In this document: positions 43,033-52,115 of the stretch, piece by piece
Position numbering within the stretch: position 1 is the first letter of the stretch
How the letters are laid out: each line of letters starts with the position of its first letter
NCBI GenBank assembly: GCA_020248945.1
Contig: JADCGQ010000027.1
Coordinates: 62,001-126,000 of the forward strand
From: Rubrivivax sp.
GTDB lineage: Bacteria > Pseudomonadota > Gammaproteobacteria > Burkholderiales > Burkholderiaceae_C
DNA length: 64,000 bases
Reading direction: 5' to 3'
The notes under the pieces: model-generated
The model's input: the letters and a program-made list of their open reading frames with translations, nothing else
The model's database searches: none
What the model was told of the DNA's origin: nothing
Made by a program: the position numbers and the translations under genes

Positions 43033-43965
43033 ATGAACCCCAACTTCCGCACCCTCGACCTGAACCTGCTGCGCGTGTTCGACGCCACCATGGCCGAGGG
43101 CAGCCTCACACGTGCCGCCGCCACCCTGGCCATGACGCAGCCGGCCGTGAGCCATGCACTCAAGCGCCTGCGCGAGCACCTCGGCGAGGATCTGTTCGAG
43201 CGAGTGGCCCACGGCGTGCGCCCCACGCCGCGCGCCGAGGCGCTGTGGCCCGCGGTGCACGACGCGCTGGCCGCGCTGCGCCAGAGCGTGGCGCCGGGTG
43301 ACTTCGACTCGGCCAAGGACGAGGTGCAGTTCCACCTCGCCATGGCCGACTCCACGGCCGCGCTGCTGGCGACGCCGCTGGTGCAGGTGATCGAGGCCAC
43401 CCGCGCGCGCGTGAACCTGCGTGTGCTGCCGCTGACCACGCGCGACCCCACCCGCCTGGTCGACAGCGGCGAGGCCGACCTGGCCGTGGGCTTCTTCCCC
43501 GACCTGATCACGCGGCTGGTGTCGCAGGGCGATGCCGCGCACCTGCGCCACCAGCGGCTCTACGACACACGCTACGTGTGCGTGATGCGGCAAGGCCACC
43601 CGCTGGCGGCGGGGCCCCTGCGACTGGCCGACTTCGTGGCGGCGCACCACCTGCTCGTCAGCTTCTCGGGCCGGCCTTACGGTCTGGTCGACCAGGCGCT
43701 GGCCGCGCTGGGCCTGAAGCGCCGCATCGTGCTGACGGTGAACCAGTTCGCCACCGCCGGCCGTGTGGTCAGTGCCAGCGAGTTGCTGGCGGTGCTGCCC
43801 GAGAGCTTCGTCGAGGCCACGGGCGCGGCCAGTGCGCTGGCCATCCGCGAGATCCCGCTGGCCATGGACCCGGTGCACGTGGAGATGGTCTGGCACCTGC
43901 GCCGCGACGCCGACGCCGCGCACCGCTGGCTGCGGCGGCAGGTGCGCGAGGCGGCGGGGGCCTGA
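43033..43965 (+). CDS. LysR-family transcriptional regulator
   Basis: 310-aa regulator with the N-terminal helix-turn-helix (LRVFDATMAEGSLTRAAATLAMTQPAVSHALKRLREHLGEDLFER, about residues 14-58) and a periplasmic-binding-protein-like effector domain. The NodD/NahR-like start (NFRTLDLNLLRVFDAT) places it near aromatic- or LeuO-type members, but the effector is unknown. It is divergent from the small gene at 42636-42887 and convergent with the aminotransferase gene. Confidence 0.93.
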   Translation: MNPNFRTLDLNLLRVFDATMAEGSLTRAAATLAMTQPAVSHALKRLREHLGEDLFERVAHGVRPTPRAEALWPAVHDALAALRQSVAPGDFDSAKDEVQFHLAMADSTAALLATPLVQVIEATRARVNLRVLPLTTRDPTRLVDSGEADLAVGFFPDLITRLVSQGDAAHLRHQRLYDTRYVCVMRQGHPLAAGPLRLADFVAAHHLLVSFSGRPYGLVDQALAALGLKRRIVLTVNQFATAGRVVSASELLAVLPESFVEATGAASALAIREIPLAMDPVHVEMVWHLRRDADAAHRWLRRQVREAAGA

Positions 43966-43989
43966 GGCCCGTTCGCCGGGGCTTCTGCG

Positions 43990-45186
43990 CTAAAGCACCG
44001 CCGCCATCGCCACCGCCGTGCGCTCCACGTTGCCGGTGTTCAGCCCGGCCACGCAGATGCGCCCCGAGCGCACGAGGTACACGCCGAACTCCTCGCGCAG
44101 GCGGTCCACCTGTGCGGCCGAGAGGCCGGTGTAGCTGAACATGCCGCGCTGGCTGAGGAAGTAGCCGAAGTCGCGGCCCGGCTGCTTGGCGCCGAGCACC
44201 TCGTGCAGCGAGCGGCGCATGGCCTGGATGCGCGTGCGCATGCCGTTCACGTCGGCATGCCAGGCGGCGCGCAGCGTGGCGTCACTGAGCACGCGGCTCA
44301 CGATGCCGGCGGCGTGGATGGCCGGGCTGCTGTAGTTGAGGCGCACGGTGGCCTTCATCTGGCCCAGCACCAGCGCGGCTTCTTCGGCCGATTCGCACAC
44401 CACGCTCAAGGCGCCGGCGCGCTCGCCGTACAGGCTCATGCTCTTGCTGAACGAGTTCGCGACGAAGGCCGTGAGCCCGGCGTCGACGATGGCGCGGATG
44501 GCGAAGGCGTCCTCCTCGATGCCGTCGCCATAGCCCTGGTAGGCGATGTCGAGGTAGGGGATCAGGCTGCGGCGCTTGAGCAGCGGGATCAACTCGGCCC
44601 ACTGCGCCTTCGACAAGTCCACGCCCGTGGGGTTGTGGCAGCAGGCGTGCAGCAGCACCACGCTGTGCGCGGGCAGCTGGTCCAGCGCCTCGAGCATGGC
44701 GCCGAAGCGCACGCCGCCGGTGGCCGCGTCGTAGTAAGGGTAGGTGTTCACCTGCACGCCCGCGCCTTCGAACATGGCGCGGTGGTTGTCCCAGGTCGGG
44801 TCGCTCACCCACAGGGCGCTGTCGGGCAGCCAGCGCTTGATGAAATCGGCGCCCACCTTCAGGCCGCCGCTGGAGCCCACGGTTTGAAGCGTGGCCACGC
44901 GGCCGGCCTTCACCGCGGGGTGATCGGCGCCGAACAGCAGCCCCTGCACCGCGCTGCGCATGGCGGCCGAGCCTTCGATGGGCAGGTAGGGCTTGGCGCC
45001 ACCTTCGGCCAGCATCTGCGCCTCGGCCTGCCTGACGCAGTCGAGCACCGGGATGCGGCCGGCGTCGTCGAAGTAGATGCCGATGGACAGGTTGACCTTG
45101 TCCTTGCGCGCATCTTTCTGGAAGGCCTCGTTCAGGCTCAGGATGGGGTCGCCGGCGTACGGCTCGACGTGGCTGAACACGCTCAT
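43990..45186 (-). CDS. Aromatic amino acid/aspartate aminotransferase (class I)
   Basis: 398-aa PLP enzyme of the AspC/TyrB type. The PLP-lysine motif [16 protein letters not shown] and the arginine-containing C-terminus are present; [19 protein letters not shown] and VSDPTWDNH are typical of the subgroup. It transfers amino groups between aromatic amino acids or aspartate and 2-oxoglutarate. It overlaps the upstream glutathione peroxidase gene as ATGA (45183-45186), so the two are co-translated. Confidence 0.94.
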   Translation of the reverse strand: MSVFSHVEPYAGDPILSLNEAFQKDARKDKVNLSIGIYFDDAGRIPVLDCVRQAEAQMLAEGGAKPYLPIEGSAAMRSAVQGLLFGADHPAVKAGRVATLQTVGSSGGLKVGADFIKRWLPDSALWVSDPTWDNHRAMFEGAGVQVNTYPYYDAATGGVRFGAMLEALDQLPAHSVVLLHACCHNPTGVDLSKAQWAELIPLLKRRSLIPYLDIAYQGYGDGIEEDAFAIRAIVDAGLTAFVANSFSKSMSLYGERAGALSVVCESAEEAALVLGQMKATVRLNYSSPAIHAAGIVSRVLSDATLRAAWHADVNGMRTRIQAMRRSLHEVLGAKQPGRDFGYFLSQRGMFSYTGLSAAQVDRLREEFGVYLVRSGRICVAGLNTGNVERTAVAMAAVL

Positions 45187-45683
45187 GCGGGCGCTCCTTC
45201 GGCCAGGGCCTTCTCGATGTCGGCGCGTAGCTTCTCGGGCGCGTCGTTGGGGGCGTAGCGCTTGCGCACCTTGCCGTCGCGGCCGACGAGGAACTTGGTG
45301 AAGTTCCACTTGATGCCCTCGGTGCCCAGCACGCCCGGCGCCTGCGCCTTGAGCCACTGCCACAGCGGGTGCGCCTCGCGGCCGTTGACCTGCGTCTTGG
45401 CCATCATCGGGAAGCTGACGCCGTAGTTCAGCTGGCAGTAGCTGGCGATCTCTTCGTTGCTGCCGGGGTCTTGCGCGCCGAACTCGTTGCTCGGAAAGCC
45501 CACGATCACGAGGCCCTGGTCGCGGTAGTCCTGCCACAGCTTCTCGAGCCCGCCGAACTGCGGCGTGAAGCCGCAGGCGCTGGCGGTGTTGACGATCAGC
45601 AGCACCTTGCCGCGCTGGCTGGCGAGCTGTGCCGCTTCGCCGGTGATGGACAGGGCTTCGAAGTCGTAGACGCTGGTGGGCAT
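45183..45683 (-). CDS. Glutathione peroxidase-family protein
   Basis: 166-aa thiol peroxidase that reduces hydroperoxides. The active-site Cys37 lies in [12 protein letters not shown] and the Trp/Asn of the tetrad in [11 protein letters not shown]. The segment usually reading FPCNQF is FPSNEF here, so the cysteine often found there is missing; another Cys (ASYCQLNYG) could act as resolving residue. No signal peptide. It precedes the aminotransferase in a two-gene operon. Confidence 0.94.
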   Translation of the reverse strand: MPTSVYDFEALSITGEAAQLASQRGKVLLIVNTASACGFTPQFGGLEKLWQDYRDQGLVIVGFPSNEFGAQDPGSNEEIASYCQLNYGVSFPMMAKTQVNGREAHPLWQWLKAQAPGVLGTEGIKWNFTKFLVGRDGKVRKRYAPNDAPEKLRADIEKALAEGAPA

Positions 45684-45808
45684 GGCTGCTCCGTCGGATG
45701 CGGGCGCGAATCGTATCGCCCGCGCCGGGACATCACGCTCGCGAGGGCGTTGACGCGCCGCCCGCGGGGCCGGACGATCCGCGGCCCACGCCGCTGCGAA
45801 AGAGCCCC

Positions 45809-46570
45809 ATGCCCGACCCGATCCGCCTGGCCCTCGTCGGCCTCAACGATGCCGAGCGCGCCGTGGTGGCCGCTGCCGCCGCCACCGTGCCCGGCCTGAG
45901 CCTGGTGCACGACATCGACCACGCCCAGCTGCTGGTGGCCGATGCCGAGCACACGCCCTCGGTCAAGCTGGTGCTGGCGGCCGAGAAGCTCAAGCGCACG
46001 CTGTGGGTGGGCACGCCGCCGCCGATGGGCTCGGTGGCGGTGGTCGAGCGGCCGCTGCAGGCCGATGCGGTGCGAGAGGCGCTGACCACGCTGCTGCCGC
46101 GCCCGGCCGCCGCGCCCGCCCCCGCCGCGCCCCCGCCGCTGAAGCGCGCGCTGCTGGTCGACGACAGCGAGGTCGCGCTGCGCTTCCTCGAAACCCGGCT
46201 GCAGCGCTGGGGCCTGGTGATGGACCGCGCGCTCAGCAGCAACCGCGCCATCGAGCTGCTGGCTTCTGAAGAGCCCTACGACTTCGTCTTCATCGATGTC
46301 GAGCTGGGCCCGCAGAGCACGCTCGATGGGTTTGCGCTGGCCCAGCACCTGCGCCGGCAGCACCGGCGCGAGATCACGCCGCCGGTGGTGGTGATGGTGT
46401 CGGCGCACGCCACACCGTCGCACCGCGCGCGCGGGCAACTGGCGGGCTGCGACGCCTACCTGGCCAAGCCGCTCGACGAGGTGGAACTGCAGCGCCTCTT
46501 GCTGCGCCACGGCCTGAAGCCGCGTGCGGCGGGCGCCCCGGCCTCGGTGGCCGGGTCAGTGCCGGGCTGA
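45809..46570 (+). CDS. Receiver protein with an N-terminal degenerate receiver and no output domain
   Basis: 253-aa protein. The C-terminal half (about residues 112-240) is a normal receiver: LLVDDSE, phospho-acceptor in FVFIDVELG, MVSAHAT and AKPLDE. The N-terminal part (about 1-95) has the same alpha/beta rhythm and ends VVERPLQADAVREAL like a receiver tail, but the acidic pair, acceptor Asp and Lys are lost. There is no DNA-binding or enzymatic domain, so it may act by protein contact. It is divergent from the gpx operon and overlaps the DMT transporter gene at its 3' end by 15 bp. Confidence 0.8.
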   Translation: MPDPIRLALVGLNDAERAVVAAAAATVPGLSLVHDIDHAQLLVADAEHTPSVKLVLAAEKLKRTLWVGTPPPMGSVAVVERPLQADAVREALTTLLPRPAAAPAPAAPPPLKRALLVDDSEVALRFLETRLQRWGLVMDRALSSNRAIELLASEEPYDFVFIDVELGPQSTLDGFALAQHLRRQHRREITPPVVVMVSAHATPSHRARGQLAGCDAYLAKPLDEVELQRLLLRHGLKPRAAGAPASVAGSVPG

Positions 46571-47425
46571 CAGCAGCGCGGCGCCCAGGATCAAGCCGCC
46601 GCCGATCGCCAGCGTCGGCGTCACCGTGCCGGCGCCCAGCAGCACGGCCGAGACGCTGGCGAACAGCACCTCGGTCAGCATCACCACCGCCGTCACGTTG
46701 GCCGGCAGCCTCGAGGCGCCGTACTGCAGCGCCAGGTTGCCGCACAGGAACACCACCGCCAGCGCCAGCGCGCCGGCCATCCAGCCAAAAGCCGGCGCCG
46801 GTGGCAGCGGCACCGCGCCCTGGGCCGACAGCACCACGGCCAGCACGCCGGCCACGCTGGCGCCGCCAAAGAACATGGCCAGCGCGCGTGCGGCCTCGGG
46901 CTGGTGGGCCTCGCGGCGCAGCATCACGTTGTTGAGCGCAAAGCTGAAGCCGCCGATCAGCCCCAGCCAGTCGGGCAGGCCTTGCGGCACCGGAAAGCCG
47001 CCATCGGCTGGCCACAGCACCACGGCGGCACCCGCCAGCGCCATGGCCACACGCGCCAGCGCCAGCGGCGTGAGGCGCTCGTTCAGCAGCAGCCGCGCCA
47101 GCAGCACCGCCCACAGCGGCATCAGGTAGAACAGCAGCACCACGCGCACCACGTCGCCGATGGTCACGGCCCAGTTGAAGGTGGCGTTGGTGGTGCCGGC
47201 GGCCAGCACCAGCACCCACAGCACCGGTGTCTTGGCCAGGTGGGCGATGGCGGCCGGCCGCAGCACGGCGATCAGCGCCACCGCCAGCGTGTAGATCAGC
47301 ACCGTGGCCCACAGCGGGTGCAGGCCGGCGCCTTCGAGCTGACGCAAGGGCCACCAGCTCACGCCCCAGGTAAGGGCGTTGAGCATCAGGGCCGCCACCG
47401 GCAGCCAACGCAGTGCGGCGCTCAT
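46556..47425 (-). CDS. DMT-superfamily (EamA) transporter
   Basis: 289-aa inner-membrane protein of ten membrane segments arranged as two EamA repeats (LNALTWGVSWWPLRQLEGAG; FALNNVMLRREAH). Substrates of this family (amino acids, metabolites) cannot be read from sequence. It lies 3 bp downstream of lplT and is probably co-transcribed with it. Confidence 0.9.
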   Translation of the reverse strand: MSAALRWLPVAALMLNALTWGVSWWPLRQLEGAGLHPLWATVLIYTLAVALIAVLRPAAIAHLAKTPVLWVLVLAAGTTNATFNWAVTIGDVVRVVLLFYLMPLWAVLLARLLLNERLTPLALARVAMALAGAAVVLWPADGGFPVPQGLPDWLGLIGGFSFALNNVMLRREAHQPEAARALAMFFGGASVAGVLAVVLSAQGAVPLPPAPAFGWMAGALALAVVFLCGNLALQYGASRLPANVTAVVMLTEVLFASVSAVLLGAGTVTPTLAIGGGLILGAALLSARH

Positions 47426-47428
47426 CGG

Positions 47429-48706
47429 CTAGTGGTGCCGGTCGGTGCGGGCGATCTCTAGCAGCCGCTCGAGCTCATCGGCGTGGTGCACCGTGTTGTG
47501 GCGGTGCCAGCGCCGGATGAGCTCCATCGTGATGGCCACGATGAGCCCGAACACGACGATGGCGCCGAAGGCCGACAGGCCGAAGCGCGTCATGCCCACG
47601 TAGAAGGCGCCCAGGCCCAGGATGCAGGCCTGCTCGTTGAAGTTCTGCACGGCGATCGAGCGGCCCGCGCCCATCAGGTTGTGGCCGCGGTGCTGCAGCA
47701 GCGCGTTCATCGGCACGATCAGGAAGCCGCAGATCGCACCCATCACCACCAGGAAGGGCACCGCGCTGGCCAGGCTGTCGATGAACACCAGGCCGATCAT
47801 CAGGAAGCCCACCGCAATGGCCAGCGGGATGACGTTGGTCGCGCGGTCCAGCTTGGTGATGAACGAGGCCACCACGGCACCGATGACCGAGCCGATCACC
47901 ACCACGACGGCCAACTTGGAGGCCTGCGCCGTGCCGTAGCCCAGGGCGGCGGCCGCCCAGGCGAAGACGATCAGCCGCAGGTTGCCGAAGATGCCCCACA
48001 GCAGCGTCGTCGTGGCCAGCGTGATCTGGCCCAGCTTGTCGGCCCACAGGCGGCTGTTGCAGCGCGCGAAGTCGCGCACCAAGTGCGGCACCGCCTGCAT
48101 CGGGATCAGCGGCGCGCCGGTGCGGGGCACGAACAGGTTAAAGCCGGCCGCCACCACGTAGAGCAGCACGATGGCGCAGATGGCGGCTTCGGGCGGGGTG
48201 TCGACGTGGGTGTCGAAGAAGGGCATGTCCAGGCCCAGCAGCCAGGGCGAGATGCGTGCGCCGATGAGCTGCCCGCCCAGCAGGATGCCCAGCACGATGG
48301 AGCCGATGGTCAGGCCCTCGATCCAGCCGTTGCCCTTGACCAGCAGCGAAGGCGGCAGCAGCTCGGTCAGGATGCCGTACTTGGCCGGGCCGTAGGCCGC
48401 CGCGCCCAGGCCCACGACGGCGTAGGCCACGAGCGGGTGCGCGCCGAACAGCATCAGCAGGCAGCCGACGACCTTGATGGTGTTGCTGACGAACATCACC
48501 CGGCCCTTGGGGATGCTGTCGGCAAAGGCGCCGACGAAGGGCGCGAGCACGACGTAGAAGAAGGCGAACATCGGTGCCAGCGCGGGCACCTGCCAGGCCG
48601 GCGCCTGGGACATCCTCAGCAGCTCGACGGCGGCCACCAGCAAGGCGTTGTCGGCCAGCGAGCTGAAGAACTGCGCCGACATGATGGTCGAGAAACCTTT
48701 TTTCAT
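47429..48706 (-). CDS. lplT: Lysophospholipid transporter LplT
   Basis: 425-aa MFS protein that flips lysophospholipids inward for re-acylation. The N-terminus MKKGFSTIMSAQFFSSLADNALLVAAVELLR matches LplT closely (family signature, residues about 1-31), and the GPAKYGILTELLPPSLLVKGNGWIEG segment is conserved. E. coli lplT is next to the acyltransferase gene aas; here the divergent neighbour is alr instead and the downstream gene is a DMT transporter. The start at 48706 gives the family length. Confidence 0.92.
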   Translation of the reverse strand: MKKGFSTIMSAQFFSSLADNALLVAAVELLRMSQAPAWQVPALAPMFAFFYVVLAPFVGAFADSIPKGRVMFVSNTIKVVGCLLMLFGAHPLVAYAVVGLGAAAYGPAKYGILTELLPPSLLVKGNGWIEGLTIGSIVLGILLGGQLIGARISPWLLGLDMPFFDTHVDTPPEAAICAIVLLYVVAAGFNLFVPRTGAPLIPMQAVPHLVRDFARCNSRLWADKLGQITLATTTLLWGIFGNLRLIVFAWAAAALGYGTAQASKLAVVVVIGSVIGAVVASFITKLDRATNVIPLAIAVGFLMIGLVFIDSLASAVPFLVVMGAICGFLIVPMNALLQHRGHNLMGAGRSIAVQNFNEQACILGLGAFYVGMTRFGLSAFGAIVVFGLIVAITMELIRRWHRHNTVHHADELERLLEIARTDRHH

Positions 48707-48846
48707 CGTGTCGCGCGCCGCGCGGGCGCCAACCTGAAAAAGGCGCCTCTGGCCGTTGTCTCCGTCATTGCGCCGGGGCCAGTACCGCGGCGAGGCCTTT
48801 CGAGGCCGGGGGGTTATAGCATGGGGGTTGCAACGGCCCGACGACC

Positions 48847-49944
48847 ATGCCACGCCCCATCGAAGCCCTCGTGCACCCAGCCGCGCTGGCGCACAACCTG
48901 CGCACCGCGCGCCGCCATGCCGGTGATGCGCGGGTGTGGGCGGTGGTCAAGGCCAACGCCTACGGCCACGGAATCGAACGCGCCTTCGAGGGCCTGAAGG
49001 CCGCCGACGGCTTTGCACTGCTCGACCTGGCCGAGGCCGAGCGCGTGCGCGCCTGCGGCTGGCGCGGCCCGGTGCTGCTGCTCGAAGGCTGCTTCGAGCC
49101 GCGCGACCTGGAGCTGTGCTCGCGCCTGAACCTGTGGCACGTGGTGCACTGCGCCGAGCAGATCGACTGGCTGGCCGCGCACAAGACGCACGAGCCGCAC
49201 CGCGTGTTCCTGAAGATGAACAGCGGCATGAACCGCCTGGGCTTCGCGCCGCAGGCCTTCCGCAGCGCCTACGCGCGCTTGAACGCGCTGCCGCAGGTGG
49301 ACGAGGTGAGCCTGATGACGCACTTCTCCGACGCCGACGCGCCGCGCGGCATCGCGCACCAGCTCGCCACCTTCGAGGCCGCGGCGGGCGATCTGCCCGG
49401 CGAGCGCAGCCTGTCCAACAGCGCCGCGCTGCTGCGCCACGGTGCCGCACCTGGGCTGCGCAACGACTGGGTGCGCGCTGGCATCCTGGGCTACGGCAGC
49501 GCGCCCGACTTCCCCGAGCACGACATCGCCCACTGGGACCTGCAGCCGACGATGACGCTGCAGACCCGGCTCATCGCGACGCAGCAGTTGCAGCCCGGCG
49601 ACACCGTGGGCTACGGCAGCCGCTACACCGCCGAGCGCGCCATGCGCATCGGCATCGCCGCCTGCGGCTACGCCGACGGCTACCCGCGCCACTGCGGCAC
49701 CGGCACGCCGGTGCTGGTGGACGGCCAGCGCACCGGCACCGTGGGCCGGGTGTCGATGGACATGCTGGCGGTGGACCTGAGCACCCTGCCGGCGGCCGGC
49801 ATCGGCAGCACGGTCACGCTGTGGGGGCGGGGCCCGGGCGGCGCGGTGCTGGCCATCGACGAGGTGGCGCAGGCCGCCGGCACCATCGGCTACGAGCTGA
49901 TGTGCGCGGTGGCGCCGCGGGTGCCGGTGCGCGCGGCGGACTGA
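48847..49944 (+). CDS. alr: Alanine racemase
   Basis: 365-aa PLP enzyme that makes D-alanine for peptidoglycan. The PLP lysine (Lys35) lies in [11 protein letters not shown], and [29 protein letters not shown] and [11 protein letters not shown] are family hallmarks. It is divergent from lplT across 140 bp, in which TTATAG near 48815 may be part of a promoter. Confidence 0.96.
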   Translation: MPRPIEALVHPAALAHNLRTARRHAGDARVWAVVKANAYGHGIERAFEGLKAADGFALLDLAEAERVRACGWRGPVLLLEGCFEPRDLELCSRLNLWHVVHCAEQIDWLAAHKTHEPHRVFLKMNSGMNRLGFAPQAFRSAYARLNALPQVDEVSLMTHFSDADAPRGIAHQLATFEAAAGDLPGERSLSNSAALLRHGAAPGLRNDWVRAGILGYGSAPDFPEHDIAHWDLQPTMTLQTRLIATQQLQPGDTVGYGSRYTAERAMRIGIAACGYADGYPRHCGTGTPVLVDGQRTGTVGRVSMDMLAVDLSTLPAAGIGSTVTLWGRGPGGAVLAIDEVAQAAGTIGYELMCAVAPRVPVRAAD

Positions 49945-50067
49945 GCTCCTTTCGCGCCGCGCCGCCGTCGTTTCGCGAAGGCGGCCGCGCGGTGGTCGCA
50001 GCGGTGCGGCGGCCCGGCCGGGGCGTGCGCACGATGCGGGCATTCCATCTTCCACTGGAGCCCGACC

Positions 50068-50517
50068 ATGAAGCGGTCCACCGCACTGTCCACCGTGTTC
50101 ACCACCACCGCCGTCGCCCTGGCCTCGGCCGTCCTGCTGGCGCCGTCGCCCGCCGCCGCGCAGGACGGCTGCGCTCAGGTCGAGGTGCAGAACGTGCGCC
50201 CGAAGCAGGGCCTGTTGATGGTCTCGGCCTTCGCCAGCACCGACACCTACCGCAAGAAGCCGCTGGCCCAGCTGCGCCTGGAGGCCGGCGACAGCGCCAC
50301 GATGCGCTTCCAGGTTTGCGGCCTGGGCGCGAGCACCGAAGTCGCGCTGACCTTGTTCCAGGACCTCGACGGCGACGGCCGCATGGGCACCAACCTGGTC
50401 GGCATTCCGAGCGAGCCCTGGGGCTCGTCGGGCACGCCGGGCACGTTCGGGCCGAGCTGGGAAACCGGCCGCGTGAAGCTCGATGGCACCGTCATCGTGG
50501 TGAGGATGTCGCAATGA
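50068..50517 (+). CDS. Secreted DUF2141 protein
   Basis: 149-aa exported protein with a signal peptide ending SPAAAQ (about residue 32). The body matches DUF2141 (VEVQNVRPKQGLLMVSAFAS..., ALTLFQDLDGDGRMGTNLVGIPSEPWG), a family often encoded beside carotenoid or lipid genes; its function is unknown. The DLDGDGRMGTN segment is an Asp-rich loop that may bind calcium. Its stop overlaps the carotenoid oxygenase start (ATGA), so the two are co-translated. Confidence 0.88.
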   Translation: MKRSTALSTVFTTTAVALASAVLLAPSPAAAQDGCAQVEVQNVRPKQGLLMVSAFASTDTYRKKPLAQLRLEAGDSATMRFQVCGLGASTEVALTLFQDLDGDGRMGTNLVGIPSEPWGSSGTPGTFGPSWETGRVKLDGTVIVVRMSQ

Positions 50518-52037
50518 GCACCCGCCGCACCCTGCTGAAGACCGCCCTGGCCGCCGCCACGGCCCCCGGCCTGCTGGCCGCCCGCGAAGCGGCCGCCGCT
50601 GCCCGCCCCGCCGACTTTGCCGCCGCCGCCGCGAAGGACCCGCGGCTGACGCCGCTGTTCGGCGTGAGCGATGCCACTGGCGACCGCGACGCCGAGGCGC
50701 GCCTGCTGGGCCGCTGGCCGGCCGGGTTGAGAGGCCGCTTCTACCGCAACGGCCCGGCGCTGTACGAGCGCGCCGGCCAGCGCTACCACCACTGGTTCGA
50801 CGGCGACGGCATGGTGCAGCAGTACCGCATCGACGGCGGCCGAGTCGTGCACCGCGGTCGCCTTGTGCGCACGGCCAAGCTGGCGCAGGAGCGCGCGGCC
50901 GGGCGCTTCGTCGTTGACACGCTGGGCACCTCGTTCCCAGGCCAGCCGCCGGCCAGCGGGCCCGACAGCTTCAACACCGCCAACACCAACGCGCTGGAAC
51001 ACGCCGGCCGCGTGCTGGCGCTGTGGGAAAGCGGCTCGGCCTACGCAATGCGCGCCGACGACCTGGCCACCACCGGCCCCGTCACCTGGCGTGGCGATCT
51101 GGCGCAGGTGCCGTTTTCTGCCCACCCCAAGCTCGACGCGCAGGGTCATCTCTGGAACATCGGTGCCGCCGGCCGCAAGCTCGTGGCCTGGCACATCGAT
51201 CCCGCCGGCGCGCTGGCCCGGGTGCAGCTCACCGACTCGCCCTTCCCCGGCGGCATGGTGCACGACATGGCCGTGACGGCGCGCCACCTCGTCGTGCCGC
51301 TGCCGCCGGTGAAGCTGGACTTCATGGCGCCCACCGAGGGCGGCCGCCGCCGCTTTGCACTGACGCCGGGCGAGCCGCTGCGCGTGCTGGTGATGCAGAA
51401 GGACGATGTGGCGCAGCAGCGCATCTTCGAGCTGCCGCCGCAGATGGTGTTCCACGTCGGCAACGCCTTCGAGGCGGCCGACGGCGAGATCGTGCTCAGC
51501 TTCGTCGGCGCCCCCGACGCCGGGTTCCTGGACCAGGGCGCGGTGTCGTTGATGGCCGGCCAGCCGGGCGCCAGCTTGCGCTCCGAAGCCTTGCTGGCGC
51601 GCCTGAACATGGCCACCGGCAAGGCCCGGCTCGAGCGCCTGCCCGGCAGCGACGCGGGCGTGGAGTTCCCGCGCATCCACCCGGCGCGCGTGGGGCTGGC
51701 GGCGCGCCATGTCGTGTTCGGCGCGGCCTGGATCGACGGCCCGGGCCGTGAGCGCGCGCTGTTCCACGGCCTGCAGCTGCTCGACACCGACAGCGGCCGC
51801 GTGCGCCGCTACGACTACGGCGCCCACCAGATCGTCGAGGAGCATGTGCTCGTGCCCAAGCCCGGCGGTCGGGGCGAGCTCGACGCCTGGCTGCTGGGCA
51901 CCACCTTCGACGCCCGGCGCCAGGCCACGGTGTTGAACCTGCTCGACGCCGCGCACATCGAAGACGGGCCGGTCGCCCAGGCCGTGCTTCCCTATTGGTT
52001 GCCGCTGGGGTTTCACGGCAACTTCACGTCGGCCTGA
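50514..52037 (+). CDS. Tat-exported carotenoid oxygenase
   Basis: 507-aa non-haem iron oxygenase of the carotenoid cleavage family. The four iron ligands appear as His204 (FSAHPKL), His250 (GGMVHDMA), His314 (MVFHVGNA) and His501 (GFHGNFTS). The N-terminus MSTRRTLLKTALAAATAPGLLAA has a twin-arginine motif, pointing to folded export. Family members cleave double bonds of carotenoids, apocarotenoids or lignin-derived stilbenes; the substrate here is open. It is coupled to the DUF2141 gene. Confidence 0.9.
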   Translation: MSTRRTLLKTALAAATAPGLLAAREAAAAARPADFAAAAAKDPRLTPLFGVSDATGDRDAEARLLGRWPAGLRGRFYRNGPALYERAGQRYHHWFDGDGMVQQYRIDGGRVVHRGRLVRTAKLAQERAAGRFVVDTLGTSFPGQPPASGPDSFNTANTNALEHAGRVLALWESGSAYAMRADDLATTGPVTWRGDLAQVPFSAHPKLDAQGHLWNIGAAGRKLVAWHIDPAGALARVQLTDSPFPGGMVHDMAVTARHLVVPLPPVKLDFMAPTEGGRRRFALTPGEPLRVLVMQKDDVAQQRIFELPPQMVFHVGNAFEAADGEIVLSFVGAPDAGFLDQGAVSLMAGQPGASLRSEALLARLNMATGKARLERLPGSDAGVEFPRIHPARVGLAARHVVFGAAWIDGPGRERALFHGLQLLDTDSGRVRRYDYGAHQIVEEHVLVPKPGGRGELDAWLLGTTFDARRQATVLNLLDAAHIEDGPVAQAVLPYWLPLGFHGNFTSA

Positions 52038-52115
52038 CGTCGTCAGACGGGCGGACGACACCCGCGTCGGCCGCGCGTAGGCTGCGCTCCCGTTTCACCC
52101 GACAGGAGCTGTCAC

